From Circinella minor (lineage: Eukaryota; Mucoromycota; Mucoromycetes; Mucorales; Lichtheimiaceae), in assembly GCA_016758965.1 (NCBI GenBank), contig JAEPRB010000248.1, positions 1 through 56,892 of the forward strand: 56,892 nucleotides of DNA, written 5' to 3'. This document shows, in pieces, positions 11,385-24,826 of the stretch. How positions within the stretch are numbered: the first letter of the stretch is position 1; the number at the start of each line of letters is the position of its first letter. The translations under genes and the position numbers were made by a program. The notes under the pieces were generated by a model. The model did no database searches and was not told the origin of the DNA. It saw nothing but the letters and a program-made list of their open reading frames with translations.

Positions 11385-14300
11385 ATGTCATACGTAGCAG
11401 CTGATAAAGCCGAAAGTGAACTGGCAGCAAGTATTAAAAAAGCTACAAGTCCAGAAGAAACTGCACCTAAACAAAAACATGTTCGAAGTAGGCTTTTTTT
11501 TTATTTCTGTTTTTGTCCTCTTTTCTCTTTCTTCAAATGAAAAAAAAAATCCGTTAAAAAGAATCACCTTTTTTTCAAAATTAACGACTGTTGATTGAAA
11601 TTTTAGAATGCATTGTCTACACTTGGGATCATCGTACATCGGCTATTATATGGAGTCTTTTAAAAGTACAGCCATTACTTTCCGACGAAATACAGACTTT
11701 CAAGGCACTTATTATGGTTCACAAGATTATTAAGGATGGACACCCAAACGTAAGGAGAGGAGGATTAACACAGACAGACCCTCCGCAAAATTTAAAAAAA
11801 AGGGTTATATGCATATTTTTGTGTGTGGGGGGGAGTAAAAAGAGGAACAATTGCATATTTCGTGTGTAACCATTAAAAATTAGGTCATCAAAGATGCACT
11901 GCATGAAACGGATTGGTTGCATACAATTGCTCGTAGTGTATCTGCGGACGGAGTCCGTGGATATGGTGGATTGATTCGTAGTTATGTCGATTTGCTTATG
12001 CATAAGCTCAATTATCATAAAGAACACCCAGAATTTAATGGAACATTTGATTATGATGAATATGTTAGCTTGAAAAACATTAATGACCCCAATGAAGGGT
12101 AAAAACCACGAAACCAAAAAAAAAAAAAGAAAGAGTTTACCAGTATATGGAATTGTTCTCTATTCATACCGCGTTTTTTTTTTTACAACCCTTCCCTTTC
12201 TTTTTTTTTTTAGATTTGAAACAATTAGCGACTTGATGAATTTACAAGATCATATTAATCAATTCCAGAAGACGGTTTTTGCTAGTTTGGGGCATACTTT
12301 CAATAACGAATGTCGTATTGCAGCTCTCGTACCACTTGTGGAAGAAAGTTACGGAATATACAAATTTTTGACAAGTATGCTTAGAGCAATGCATAAAGGT
12401 ATTACATGAAAATAAAGTGATATAGATTATAAAGTATCCAAAGAATAACGAAATAAAACATAATAGCTACTGGTGCCATCGATGCGCTTGAACCATTGAG
12501 ACAAAGATACAATGGTCAACATTATAATTTACGCGAATTTTATTACGAGTGTGCAAATCTTAAATATTTAACAAGTCTAATCAGTGTACCCAAATTATCG
12601 ACTGACCCACCTTCGTTAATTGAAATGAGTACCCCACCATTGCCCAAACGACCTCACAATGCAGTTGAAGAAGCACCACCAGCACAACCCTCGCCTGAAC
12701 CTGTCATTGATTTCTGGTCGCAACAACAAGCAGAAGAGCAACGCAAATATGAAGAGGAACAAAAACGACTTGCAAGACAACGAGCAGAGGAACAAGAGAG
12801 ATTAAGACAGCAGCAGTTACAACAACAGAAGCAATTTGAAGAACAACAACGTTTACTTGCAGAACGTGAACGTCAGCAACAGGAGGAATTGATGCGTCAA
12901 CAGATGCAAGGTCAGCAAGCAGATAGAATTAATGGGTTGGAAATGCAATTATTGAATATGCGTAATCAACTTGAACGGGATCAAATTATGTTGCAACAGT
13001 ATGACCAGGTACGAAGAAAGTAACTGTGGATTAGAGTGAAGGAAAGCTACATTACGTACAGTATATACTGAAAGCATACAATTCTGTATTCTTTTTTTTT
13101 CACATATATAGCGTGTTAAATCACTTGAACAAGAACTTGGTCAAGTGAACGAGCATACTAAACAACGGGATGCATCCAAAGATGAAATGATACGATCGTT
13201 ACAGAGTAATACTCTATTACACTATATTTTAGAAGTTTATTAGATATTTCGTACGAAATTCATGAATTAATCTAATATGAATCCATATCCATATAGATGA
13301 AATTCAAATGTGGAAAAACAAGTATGAAGCATTAGCAAAGTTGTATAGTCAGTTGCGAAAGGAGCATATTGAATTATTAAACAAATATAAGCAACTTCAA
13401 GTAAAAGCAAATTCAGCAAAGGAAGCAACCGAAAAATTGGAGCGTATGCAGGCAGATATGCGAGCAAAAAATGTAGAGCTTGCAGACCTTATTCGTGAAC
13501 GTGATCGTGCTCGGAATGAACTAGCTCGGATCCATGGTGTAAGTACTATACAGTATAATATTTGGGCCCCATTTCTTTACATAAATCTACTACTAAGAAG
13601 TTTTTAATATATATAAACTTTTTATTTATTAGTCCCAAAAAGATGAAATGGAACGACTCAAGAAAGAATTGGAAGCTTCGAGAGCCCAAACACAAGATCT
13701 TGGTAAATCCAAAGGTGCTGAAGTCAGTGCATTATTGAACAAATTTAATAAGGAAAAGAATGAACTTGAAGCGAGTTTACAAGAAAAACAAGCTTTGATC
13801 GATGAATTTCTCAAGCAGATTGAAGACCAACAAGGAAATGTCGATCAAATACGTCGAGTAAGTTAATAGAGGGGATCTATATCATGGTTTTATTATAAGT
13901 ATATATATTTACACTGTAAAGATCGAATCAATTTCAAGCTATTATTAATTATTTTAATTATTTCAAATATCTAGGAAAAAGATGAGGAGATTGCCGTACT
14001 TCAAGCTGGAATGGATGAGTGCCTACAGCAGCTAAGTGAATTAAAAAATGTATGTGACAATCCCCTATATGGACATAACGTAGATAACGATAATATTGGT
14101 ATCAGAATAATAATAGCGAAGAGCTTCAAGAAGACTTGGACCGACTCAAGAATGAACAAAATTCAAAATTGGATCAAATTCTTGGTGAGCTTATACATAT
14201 ATTAAATTATTAAATTATTCTAATGACCAAATAATTTTGTGTATAGATACTATCTTGGCAACATGTGTACAAAAAATTAATGATGGCGTATACGAGCTTG

Positions 14301-15679
14301 AATCACCTGGACAGCATGGGAACGAAAATGCCACACCTGAACTTACTTTATCCATGATTGAACGTGCCAGTATCATGTCAGTGGAATTCATGTCTGCTTT
14401 CAGTAAATTTTTGGATGGGAGTGATTCAGGTGATCACAGTATCACCATCACCCGAGCCCTAGATTTTTCTGATACTATTGTGGAAGTGTTACTTCACGCA
14501 AAAGGTATCACACATATGGTTCCTAAAGAAAGTGATGTGGATGAAATAATCAATTTTTCCAGAAAGTGTGCCGAAGCGGGTACCCAATTCTTTAGTAGCG
14601 TTATGTCGAATTATCTTAAAATGCAACCCATATCCCAACGCCCAGAAATTATTATTCAAGGTGATATGCGTGTTCAAGATGCGCTTACCCACTTGTCTCA
14701 AAAGACTGAAGATTTAATTGTGAGTGGTACTACAAAAGATATTAATACACTTGCCGAAGGAGAAGTGGGTGATCTTGTTGAAAAAGAAATGTCCAACGCA
14801 GCACGCGCTATTGAGGAAGCCACAACGAAAATTCAGGAACTTATGCGCCAACCGACCAATCCAGAGTTTTCTGCTACAGACCTTCAAGTACATCAATTGA
14901 TTCTCAACTCTGTGTTGGCCCTTACGAACGCTATCGGTAACCTCATTAAATGTGCAACGGCTTCACAACAAGAAATTGTTGCACAAGGACGTGGATCGTC
15001 TTCCAAAGCTGCGTTTTACAAAAAACATAATCGATGGACGGAAGGATTGATTTCGGCTGCCAAAGCTGTGGGCGTTGCAACGAATATGCTGGTGGAAGCG
15101 GCGGATGGCGTAATTAGTCGAACACATTCATTTGAGCAATTGATTGTAGCATCCAATGAAGTATCTGCTGCCACAGCACAACTAGTAGCTGCATCGCGAG
15201 TAAAGTCCACATTTATGTCACGTACACAAGAACGGTTGGAAATAGCTGCAAAGGCAGTGAAAGATGCGGCAAATGAACTTGTAAAACAAGTGAAGCAATT
15301 GGTTGCACAAAAGGTTTCAGATGAAGATCTGCATATCGATTTCAACAAACTTTCCGTACATGAATTTAAGCGTCGCGAAATGGAACAGCAAGTAAAAATA
15401 TTAAAGCTTGATTCAGAGCTAATGAATGCACGACGCGTGCTTGCTGAAATGCGGTATGTGCTTTTTTTTTGTAACTTATTATTGTTGTCGATGACTTTCT
15501 ATTTTTCTTCTAAATGCGTCTCTGATTTTTTACTATATTTTCTTTTTTGTCATATACAATAGACGAAGTGGATATCATACAGGTATATAATAAGCTCTTA
15601 GTACATAAGCATTTAAGTATTTTATCATAGTTGTATATTGCTTATTAATTAACATACATTTATAGAGGAAACCGATTAA
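11385..15679 (+). CDS. SLA2: SLA2/END4/HIP1R family endocytic adaptor (ANTH, coiled coil, THATCH/I/LWEQ)
   Basis: Links clathrin-coated pits and PIP2 membranes to actin during endocytosis. Thirteen exons: 11385-11487, 11607-11749, 11884-12098, 12214-12398, 12467-13008, 13112-13205, 13297-13538, 13633-13857, 13975-14049, 14106-14184, 14247-15453, 15563-15582, 15666-15679. The summed length is 3144 nt, in frame, giving 1047 residues (yeast Sla2 is 968). The ANTH domain fills roughly residues 15-280 (CIVYTWDHRTSA, then FKALIMVHKIIKDGHPN). A proline-rich stretch (PPLPKRPHN) precedes a long Q/E-rich coiled coil (exons 5-10). The last third is the talin-like actin-binding THATCH core (GLISAAKAVGVATNMLVEAA; ASNEVSAATAQLVAASRVKS). 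The protein ends RRSGYHTEETD, built from a 20-nt exon and a 14-nt terminal exon. The start is ATG at 11385 (MSYVAADKAE). Confidence 0.95.
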
Positions 15680-16745
15680 AAGATGGATGTTAATCAAGTG
15701 GGAAAGAAAAGGACAGCTGATTTCGATGTATAAATGTTTTTAAATATTTTTATATTTTTAATCTTATTATTATTACTTGACAATAAATTTACTATATTTT
15801 TGTTCTAATAAATTTAACTATCAACTTGCTGGTATATACAGTAATACAATTTCTTTCAATGATGATAATGGCATACCTTATAAGATACATATTTTATATT
15901 TGGAAAAGGATAAAAACAGCAAAATGGAAATTTTTTGGAAAAAAAAAGAAGAATCATTGGTGCTTCTTCTATTCTTTCAAAAGTGGTATCACATAACTAC
16001 GTATTTAATATAGAATTTCTTTTTTATAAATAATAAAATGACGTCGTCAGTTAACAATTACTACGCAGTGACCCCATGTAACATAAAATACCATGTTTTG
16101 TCATACATGCATGTCGGTCGTCAAGTTTGTCTTGCTTAGTACTTATGCATATATGTAGCCTAGTGTGAAACTTACCATATTTGATTAGTTCTCCATGTAA
16201 CTCTTGGCCGTCTGTCCCGTCTTTCCGACATCCGTCATCGAATGATGTTATTTTTGTTTGCTTTTATTATGATGTCTGTTTACTTTATTAATATTTTCAC
16301 TTTTACTTTGGGATAAATCATATACGAGCCAAATGTTAATTTTATATGATTTTATAGTAAACAAACAATAAACTTATGTGTATACAGATTATGTGGTTGT
16401 AGTTGTTTGCTATTAATAACAAATAACCAAAGAGGATGGAAGCTATCGTTAAATAATAGGTAGTAAAAAAAAAAATTAAATCGAGCTGTCAAAATGAAAC
16501 TATTTTTATCTGTACATAGCCATCTGATCCTATTTAGCCGCTTTTTTTTACGCAGCAAAACAAGCACAAAAAACTCTATAGCACGTTATGAAAAGAAAAC
16601 TATTGAAGTGATGTTATAGGCACATGTCGGTATAATTTTCCATGGAAGGGTGGCACGAACAAGCACCCCAAAAGGGCGCTAAGCTGCACAACAGGGTTCA
16701 CAGGTCCAAAAAAAAAAAAACTCAGCCTGAACCTTAAGCAATAAA
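15680..16745. other. Intergenic spacer between SLA2 and the PNPOx-like gene
   Basis: About 1.1 kb with no recognisable gene; frames present are short and lack motifs. The last 200 bp are promoter for the next gene, including a GC-richer patch (CACCCCAAAAGGGCGC, about 16664-16679) upstream of the TATA box. Confidence 0.5.
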
Positions 16746-16755
16746 TATATAAAAG
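16746..16755 (+). promoter_or_regulatory. TATA box of the PNPOx-like gene
   Basis: TATATAAAAG lies 77 bp upstream of the ATG at 16823 and is followed by an AT-rich leader ending in CATAAACA before the start. The spacing suits a conventional core promoter with a short 5' UTR. Confidence 0.6.
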
Positions 16756-16822
16756 GATGGCATTTTAAACAACTTAATCATTTTATTATCACTTTTATTT
16801 TATTCCACTTCAAACATAAACA

Positions 16823-17823
16823 ATGTCTGACCCATTTACTGCTACAACCGCTCCTTCCGGTACCAAAAAGGTTGACATTTCTCCTGCATGGAAAAAGGTT
16901 ATTCAAAATAAAACCCATGGTTTGGATAAACCTAGTTATATTTCAATCGCCACTGTAGATGCCAAGGATAGTTCTCCTTTGAATGAACTTTTTGTTTATC
17001 GTGGTTTTGCTGGTGAAGACAAGAAAGGTGAAACAGGTTGGCAAAGTGATTTATTAACAAGTACTTGTGATAAGCGCACGTTTAATGTTGCTGATAATGC
17101 CACTTTTGTTGGTACTTGGTAAGATAACTTTTTCTTTTATTTTTATAACACTTTCATATCATTATTATGGATAGAGCTATAAATTTAATCTTTAAGTGTA
17201 CCTTTAAATATTAATATAGGGTTGTAAACGATAACCATTTCCGTATTCTCGGCAAGGCACATGCTCTTGGTAAAGAATTCAACAGTACCGACGATATCTC
17301 TCATCATATTGTTCGCAAGAGACGTTTCAGAAAGGCTCATAAGACTAGCGAAGAAAGTAGCAACGAAAGCAGTGATGATGAAGATGAAGACGAAGAACGC
17401 TTAGGTGACAAATTTAGCAATGCAACAAAATCATTTTTGCGACGTATCAAGTCTCGATTACATCATAAACCTGGTAGTAGAAAGTTTGATTGGGAAGCCG
17501 AACGTCTTCGTCAATGGCACGATTTATCTGATGAAGCACGCGCAACATTTACTTGGTCCACTGCTTCTGGTCAACCCAAGATAGATGAAGCTGAAGATTT
17601 GGAAGCACGTGTTGCTGAACTCGAGATTGGAGATACAGATGCTGAAGGTCATTTCACTCATGAAGACAAGGATAAGCAAGAATTACTTGAACGTGGTTAT
17701 GAAAACTTTGTTATTGTTTTCTTGGAGGTATTAGAAATTGATCATCATAATCTTTCTGACGGTCAACGAACTGTATATCATCGAAATGGTTCTGAATGGA
17801 CTAGCGCTCCTGTAACTGCTTAA
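16823..17823 (+). CDS. Pyridoxamine 5'-phosphate oxidase-like FMN-binding protein (Alr4036/YLR456W type)
   Basis: Two exons, 16823-17118 and 17220-17823, totalling 299 residues. The N-terminal half has the split-barrel FMN-binding pattern: PAWKKVIQNKTHGLDKPSYI, SIATVDAKDSSPLNELFVYR (outer strand with the conserved VYRGF), a SDLLTSTCDKRTFN strand, then TW at the splice junction continuing WVVNDNHFRILGKAHALGKE. Residues about 130-160 are an acidic insert (SSDDEDEDEERLG) not typical of the core family. The C-terminal part keeps the WEAERLRQWHDLSDEARATFTW segment expected for the PNPOx-like C-terminal helix, and the last strands (VLEIDHHNLSDGQRTVYHRN). Family members are flavin-binding, often of unknown substrate, and not proven PNP oxidases. 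A strong TATA box precedes it and AATAAA follows. Confidence 0.85.
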
Positions 17824-17877
17824 AAAAAATTCATATATACATATTTAATTATCATCATATATCATACATCATATCAT

Positions 17878-17883
17878 AATAAA
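17878..17883 (+). terminator. Polyadenylation signal of the PNPOx-like gene
   Basis: AATAAA 55 nt after the stop codon, in a TATCAT-rich 3' flank. This is the canonical hexamer; its use is inferred. Confidence 0.45.
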
Positions 17884-18008
17884 GAATTATATTTCTACAT
17901 TGTAACACAATGTCACTGCATTTTATTATTTTTATATTTTAAAAAACGTCAAGTTTAAACCTACGCCTTTTCCTTCTTGTTACAATAACAACTTTCAAAT
18001 TCCCCGCC

Positions 18009-19668
18009 ATGGCGACCATCACGGTAAGACGTATAGCTCGTCTACCTTTACAATTACTTTTCAATCGTGAATATTTTTGGTACTTGGCATCATTATTGTT
18101 GATTGGGGAATGTGTTTTTAACTTTTTAATCATCAACAAAGTAGCTTGTAAGTTGTTAAGACAAAAAAAAATCTTTGAGAAAAGGAAAAATCCTGACCCT
18201 TTTTATTTTTTCAACACAGACACTGAAATTGATTGGATTGCGTATATGCAAGAAGTAAAAGGTTATTTGGATGGCGAACGTGATTATCAAAAATTATATG
18301 GTGACACTGGTCCACTCGTATACCCAGCTGGTTTTGTTTATGTCTATTCTTTTCTTTACTATATTACGAATAATGGAAGAAATATTCGATTGGCACAGTA
18401 CTTGTTTGAAGTGCTTTACCTTGCAACACAATGGTTCGTTTTTGCAATCTATTCAAAATCAAAGAAGTTGCCTCCATATAGCATTATTTTGTTATGTATA
18501 TCGAAACGTCTTCATTCTATTTATGTGTTGCGATGCTTCAATGATCCAGTTGCTATGTTCTTCATGTATTCATGCATACTTGCTATGCTAAACCGACGAT
18601 GGTTATTGAGCAGTGTGTTATATAGGTAAAATAGCAAGACGAACTACTTTAAATTTAAAAGAAATATTCACTAATGGAAATAATGTTGATTTTAGTGTGG
18701 CTCTATCTATCAAAATGAATGTGTTACTTTTTTTCCCAGCTTTTGGTATATTGCTTTGGCAAGCAATTGGTGCATGGGTTACCATGGTATATTTATTTAT
18801 TATTGTTGCTATTCAGGTAAAATATCAAGCGACATCAATGTGGTATAGTTTGTCACTTATTTAACAGATTTTTACACCTGATATACTGATAGGCTGGCCT
18901 CGCATACCCATTTTTATCAATGTACCCTGAATCTTATCTCGGACGTGCATTTGAATTTTCTCGAGTATTCGACTATCAATGGACAGTTAATTGGCGAATG
19001 ATGGATGAAAAGTCATTTGTTTCTCCTGAATTTGCAAATGCGTTACTTACAGGACATGGTGTAACACTATTGATATTTGTAGTCATGGTTTGGGCAAAAG
19101 GGTAAATTGAAACAAGAGAGTTTGTACCTATGAATGATAAAGAATAATAAGGAAATTCACATTGTTTTATATTTATATTAGCACTGTAATAATCAAAATG
19201 TTTATCGATGGTTTTCGTAACAGAACACGCGTATTATCTGCAGATGGTAATGTTGTCATCACTTGTTAATGTAAACATACATTTTATATATCTCTTATAT
19301 TAACTCTCATGAGATTTTTTTTTTCAAAATAATGCGTAACAGAAATTATCCTTCCAATGTTTACATCCAATTTTATGGGGATTGTTTTTGCACGATCATT
19401 ACACTATCAATTCTACTCATGGTATTTTCACAGTATTCCATATTTACTATGGTATAGTGTACCAATGTATTTGAGGTATGTTCCATTATAGTAAAATAAT
19501 GAATTAGATATGTCACATGATTTAATCATTTTGTTATTATTTAGAATTGGGGTTTTTATAATTATCGAAAATTGTTGGCTTACTTTTCCATCAACGGTGA
19601 CTTCCTCGTGGACTTTACTTGTATGCCATAGTCTTATGTTAGTCGGGCTTTTGACAAATGGAATTTGA
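18009..19668 (+). CDS. ALG3: ALG3, dolichyl-P-Man:Man5GlcNAc2-PP-dolichol alpha-1,3-mannosyltransferase
   Basis: ER-membrane enzyme that adds the first lumenal mannose to the lipid-linked N-glycan precursor. Seven exons: 18009-18147, 18220-18625, 18696-18816, 18893-19101, 19182-19246, 19343-19475, 19545-19668; 398 residues, in frame. Family signatures: [94 protein letters not shown] and [16 protein letters not shown]. About ten hydrophobic segments follow the known multispanning topology. The C-terminus ends LLTNGI without an obvious KKxx signal. The first intron (18148-18219) is 72 nt and has no in-frame stop, so retention would insert 24 residues; its removal restores the family YTEIDW junction. 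The 3' end lies 85 bp from the next start codon on the same strand. Confidence 0.96.
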
Positions 19669-19753
19669 TTAAAAAAGAAAAAAAAAACTTAGTTCTACGA
19701 CAATAGTTTAAAATCTCCATTATTCCCCTTTTTTTTTTTTTTCTATTTTCATA

Positions 19754-21128
19754 ATGTCACAACCTGCTATTAAAATAAAATTACGACTTAATGGTCCTTC
19801 TTCGTCTTCAAAATCGGAAAATTCTTCTCCTTCGTCTTCTAATAATACTTCAGCTACTTCTTCTCCGGCACAAAGTTCAGCAAAGTTAGTCAATGAACCT
19901 GATCTTACATTATCCACATCCCCAGCAAAGAAACAAAAATTAAATCGACGTTCAAGAAAACCACAATCTAATGTAACAACACCAGCAGCAACTGAACCTG
20001 CTACACCTTCATCCATAACTGCGTATGTATTACTATATTGGTTATTACTTTTATGAATAATAGTTTCATTGGGCCGTCCGTTTTTTTTTTCTTCGGGATA
20101 AAAAGAAAATAATTATGATATATATGCTAAACAACAATAAAACACTTGGTTTTTATTATAAAATATATAGAGGCGATGACGACATATCTGTAGCAGAAGA
20201 TGGTAAGGATAATAAATTAAAAAAAAAGGAGTGATTAATTATGTAAATAGGTGTATTATAAGTAAAAGCTAATTGTGAATGTTGGATCATGGTATTTTTC
20301 TTTTTTTTAGTAGGTACACCAGCATCATCAATAACTACCACTACACCAGCTACACCAGCAGCTACGCCCACGCCCACACCAGCAGCGATGAGTCGACCTC
20401 GAGGTGGTCATCATCATACCAGCCATCATGCATCATCCTCACGAAAAGATATCCTTAAACATAAAGATACTAAAGTTCGGAAATGGACAAAAGAACCAAT
20501 AACCTTTTATACATTAGAAGGCAATCCTATCAAACTCGGGACATGGAATTCTGGTAATATAAATATATATTCACTTTAAAGATCGTACATGTTTTTATAT
20601 TTATAATTTATTCTTATATTTATAATTAACTTCCTGTTCATATGCCTATTGATCTATTTATTAGAGGAGGAAATGACTTTAAATAAACAAAGTACGGAAC
20701 CAACAACTTTAGCTGATATTGATGCACTTTATTCTGCAAGTGGTGGTGAAAAGGACTTCAGACCCTATTTGTGTACACAACCCGGTTGTTCAAAATCATT
20801 TACAACATACGATCAATTACAAACCCACGAAACTAATATGCACGGAACTAAAAAATTGATTTGCGGTATAAATGGATGTCACAAAAGTTTCGTCACCCCT
20901 GGCCAACTTACCAAACATCGTAAAATGGTTCATTTCCGTGCGGCACGAAAGGCAAAGATGGAAGCAGCAGCAGCTGCTGCTGCCGCGGCGGAAGAATCGG
21001 CAAATCCGGATGATACAGCACCAAAGTCGGGTACAACAGCAAATAATGAAGCAACACCACCACCACCACCACCGAATGGATCTTCAGAAGTAGTAGATGT
21101 GGGTAATTCTGAAGATATGACAACATAA
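19754..21128 (+). CDS. C2H2 zinc-finger nuclear protein, possible chromatin-complex subunit
   Basis: Four exons: 19754-20022, 20171-20202, 20311 (or 20314)-20553, 20665-21128; 334 or 335 residues depending on a tandem acceptor. The first 150 residues are low-complexity Ser/Thr/Pro-rich with a basic KKQKLNRRSRK cluster (likely NLS). Next comes a conserved-looking block, KVRKWTKEPITFYTLEGNPI. Two C2H2 fingers follow: CTQPGCSKSFTTYDQLQTHE, and CGINGCHKSFVTPGQLTKHR with a long Cys-x4-Cys spacing. After a poly-Ala run (about 11 residues) and a poly-Pro run the protein ends acidic. The finger spacing and the KW-EPI block recall YY1-like or INO80-associated fungal zinc-finger proteins, but that is only a suggestion. 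DNA binding or a structural role is equally possible. Confidence 0.8.
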
Positions 21129-22685
21129 TAAATATACAATTTTAGCATTATCATTATACATAGCAACATTTCCTTTTCACATCGTTATTCCACTTCATTT
21201 CATGATTTATATTTTGGTTAAATGGGTATTATACTATCGTGATACATATATCAAAATATTTTAGTTTGTAAGATCAGAAAGGTCTGAATAATAAAAACAA
21301 ATTTGATTTGGAACGGTTTGACATTATTATGACGAGAGTTTCAAATGTTGAATTTCTTCAGTTTTATATGTTAACCTATTGGGAAATCACCAATATCATT
21401 ATCTTTTAAAGGCACAGTAGTTTGAAAAACCAAAAAGAGCTATATATTAATCTTAATGCTATATTCAAACAAAGAGTTATTGTACCTTACGAATGACATA
21501 CTATCCATTAACAACATCGTTTCTTTGAATGTACTTATACAGGATGCAGTAACTGTGCAATTGTAAAAATAGCCTATTATGAACAACGTCACTAAATTTT
21601 GTACTATTATGAAAAGCTCACCATTTGTTGGTGTTAATGAATGTATGTAAAATAATATATGATTATTATCGGATCATTGAATAGCAATAATAATACAAAA
21701 GAACATTGTGCTGGAATTATAAATATTTCAAAATAGTGTTGTTGTTGAGGTTGAAGAAGAGGCCTCTAAGCTGTAAAATATTCATGACACTGTTTAAGAG
21801 TGTTTTCCAAGGCACAAGATATAAATGAGTGTTACGTACGTACTTTGTTTTTATTTATAGCTAAACTTTTCATTCAGTTATTTCATTCTTACGTTTTTCT
21901 TTACGAATTAATAATGATGCCTCTACTGAAGGAAACATAAAGCTCTACGATTTGCTATAGATATGTTCCAAGCTGCAGCCTTATACATTAGGAACAGCCT
22001 TCTTACTATACCCTTATTTTAATATTATTAACTAGCCATAATTAGTATGTATGAGTATTTCAAAACGCTAAATATTAAAGCCCCTTGGATGTAATTGCTT
22101 ATTGAACACTGTGTAGCAACTATTACTAGATCGGTAGCAAGAATTTTTATACTACTTTTTTTAACATACGTACATAAACTTCATGTTTCATCATAACTTG
22201 ACCCATCCTTTTTCTCTTTACTTGTTATTTCTTCCTTTTTCCAAAAACGTACTCACGTTATAGCAGCTATAATATTTGTATATATATATAAGAGTTTCTA
22301 ATCAGCGAGCTTTATCGAAACCATTAGCTAATAAATGTGTTGTCATCAGCAGATTACTCAAAAGTGCTGCTTTAATTTTCCTAGTAAGAATATAGGTTAA
22401 TTTTTTTTCCTTTATTAAATGGAAGACTGGATTGGGGGGGTACCTTTAGGTGTATGGTCGCTCCTTTGCGGTACATTGTGAAGGAAACATCACATTTAAA
22501 TATAAAATAATAGAGGAGAGGGAATTAACTGAAAAGCCCTCAAAGGAGAAAGCTATAAAGGCAGTGAAGGGAGAATTAATATGGTGGCAGGAAGGATAAA
22601 TTAGTAAGGATATGAGTGGTACAAAAAAAACAAATTTATGCTTTCGAAGTAGCTCCGAAAAACTTTATCCTGCGTAGTATTTAAA
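21129..22685. other. Intergenic spacer, nothing recognised
   Basis: About 1.5 kb of AT-rich sequence between two plus-strand genes. I found no coding region, tRNA or terminal inverted repeat. A G-run (GGGGGGG, about 22434-22440) and short purine-rich stretches occur before the F-box gene. Confidence 0.5.
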
Positions 22686-24826
22686 ATGTCTTTTGGTTTT
22701 ATTTCGTACTTTCAAACCAATATGTCAGACTTCACGTACTTCCTTCCTTATGATGTTCTTTGTTTAATCTTTTCAAATCGCCAATTCACAAAAAAGGATC
22801 ATGTCGAATGTCGAAAAGTATGTCGAACATGGCGTCACCATATACCCGATTATACGAAATCATTTTGGCGGGAAGTTAAATTCTCTGGTTACGATTGGCG
22901 ATACACTGATAGTCAAATGGGCTGTTTCCTTGGTCCTCATGTTAAAAAAGTACATATTGAAGTATTTCCACCCAGTTTAACATCAAACCGGTTCGGTGTA
23001 CCCATTAATACTTCTCCAAATGGGTTTAAAGAAGAACAAGATGATAGTGCACTTTTTTGGTTGTTAAAAACACTTGTGGAGGAAAGATGTATACATATTG
23101 AAACGATAAGTATGTGTTCCACTTTTATTATTGGTTTTATTCCGAGAGATAAAGGGGGACTGATAGTAAAATGGGGTACAGAGATTGATTTTTAAACCAA
23201 GATGAAAAATGAAATAAGAGATATACATTTTGTTTTTCTTTTTACTTATAAAAGAATGAATAAATAGGTTTTAATTTATCCAAAATTTACGATATGCGTG
23301 GATTCCTTATACATTTGAAAGCTCTCAGTACAAATCTTGTCAAGCTTTCCTTTACTAAACACCGAATAAATATACCATTTATTGCCACAATGTCTGTATG
23401 TCCATCACTTTCTCATCTTGTATTTACGCCTTATCCTGACAACATTTTGAATGAGGATGAACCGACCATTTCACCACCAGACGACCGAATACCTACGACA
23501 ATTGATAATGATAATGGTATTATGTTTCGTAACATGTTATCACTCAGTATAGATTCATCCATTTCTTATAACAGAAGATTAGCAGCCATTCTAAAACGAT
23601 GCCCAAATTTACGCATATTACGAATTAATAATGACGTGATTGATTGGCGTAACAGGGAGGGAATCAATATGGATAGTATCTTCCAATTATGTCCCAATGT
23701 CGAGTATGTCGAGTGCAATAACACACAGTCTTATTATAGACGTAACACACAACCTAGCAACAAAATTGCAGACGAAATTATTTTCAAACATTATTCACCG
23801 TTTGGAAGAACTACCAGAAATAATAGTAATCATGGATTGCGTGACTTATTTTTTTATGAACCATTGGATTCACATACCATGAATGCATTACTACGTCAAA
23901 TCAATAACCACAATAATACATTGCAATTATTGGAGTTAGGGTTAAAACGAGACAGTCCTATATCTTGGGACGGTATAGCTAGCATTTACACTCCAAATTT
24001 GCGAATATTGCGTCTGGATAAGATATATTGTAGTGAAGAAGCAATCGCGGTACTTCTTTCACACTGTCCCGCTTTGGAAGAACTATTGCTACATACCCGT
24101 CCTGTTTTTGAAGCATATGGCCGTCCATTCTATGCACTTCGTTCATTAGAAAAATTAAAAAAATTAACAGTCAACTATCGCTATGGCGTGAAAAGTGATG
24201 ATGACAATGGTTTGATTCATCATGATAACGTGATAAGAGGAACTCGAGGAGTACATCAAGAACCAAGCTTTTTGGTTCCCATGCGAGAATATTTGGATAG
24301 CGTAAACCACACATCAAGCAATGCTGCACTGGAAGAGTTTCATGTCCGGGCTAACAACTGGATCAATCTCAATAATGATCAGTTTCTCTATTCTGTATCA
24401 GGATTACCCAAGTTACGTTGCTTAACTTTAGTAAACCATACAAATATAGACGCCAAATCCCCATTTATTACGGTTCAAGGGGTTCAAGAGTTCGTTCAAA
24501 GATTACATCAAAATACCAAAATCGAGGAACTTTCACTTGCCGGGATTGAAAAACTTGGTTCAAAAGCCATTAATAATTTGGCCGACTTGAAATATCTGAA
24601 AAAACTTATTTTATTTGGTTGCGAACATTATACAGGAGGAGATTTAATCCAGCTTGTAGAACGAACGAAATCATTGCGCGAAATTACTATAGATGACATT
24701 GATTTGGAACAGTGTACTGGTCTTTATGGTGCTGTGGATTATATTGAACGTCAATCTAGTTTGGATTATGGAGCAGTAATGGTAGGACCTAATGAAGTGA
24801 AAATAGAGTACTTGGGCCTGGACTAG
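22686..24826 (+). CDS. F-box protein with leucine-rich repeat region
   Basis: Likely substrate adaptor of an SCF ubiquitin ligase. Two exons, 22686-23109 and 23268-24826, joined through a GTATGT donor to give 660 residues in frame. The F-box is N-terminal (FLPYDVLCLIFSNRQ, about residues 18-60, followed by CRKVCRTWRHHI). Repeated leucine-rich units make up the rest, for example LRILRLDKIYCSEEAIAVLL, CPALEELLLHTRP, LRCLTLVNHTNI, IEELSLAGIEKLGSKAINNL and LKKLILFGCEHYTGGDLIQL. Two in-frame ATGs compete (22686 and 22722); the second starts MSDFTYFLPYD right before the F-box and may be the real start. No specific orthologue is recognised. F-box/LRR families are expanded in Mucoromycota (general knowledge). 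Confidence 0.88.

Noticed and set aside
16620..16710. GC-richer segment with GGGTTCACAGGTCC, considered as a tRNA
   Set aside because: No A-box and no cloverleaf pairing. It sits just upstream of a TATA box and is better read as promoter. No tRNA gene was found in the window.
18148..18219. Reading ALG3 without its first intron (open frame continues)
   Set aside because: The insert lacks family similarity, and splicing restores the conserved YTEIDW sequence with consensus GTAAGT and CAG sites.
20872..21169. Several alternative frames over the end of the zinc-finger gene
   Set aside because: Shadow frames created by the GCA/CCA repeat that encodes the poly-Ala and poly-Pro runs of the real gene.
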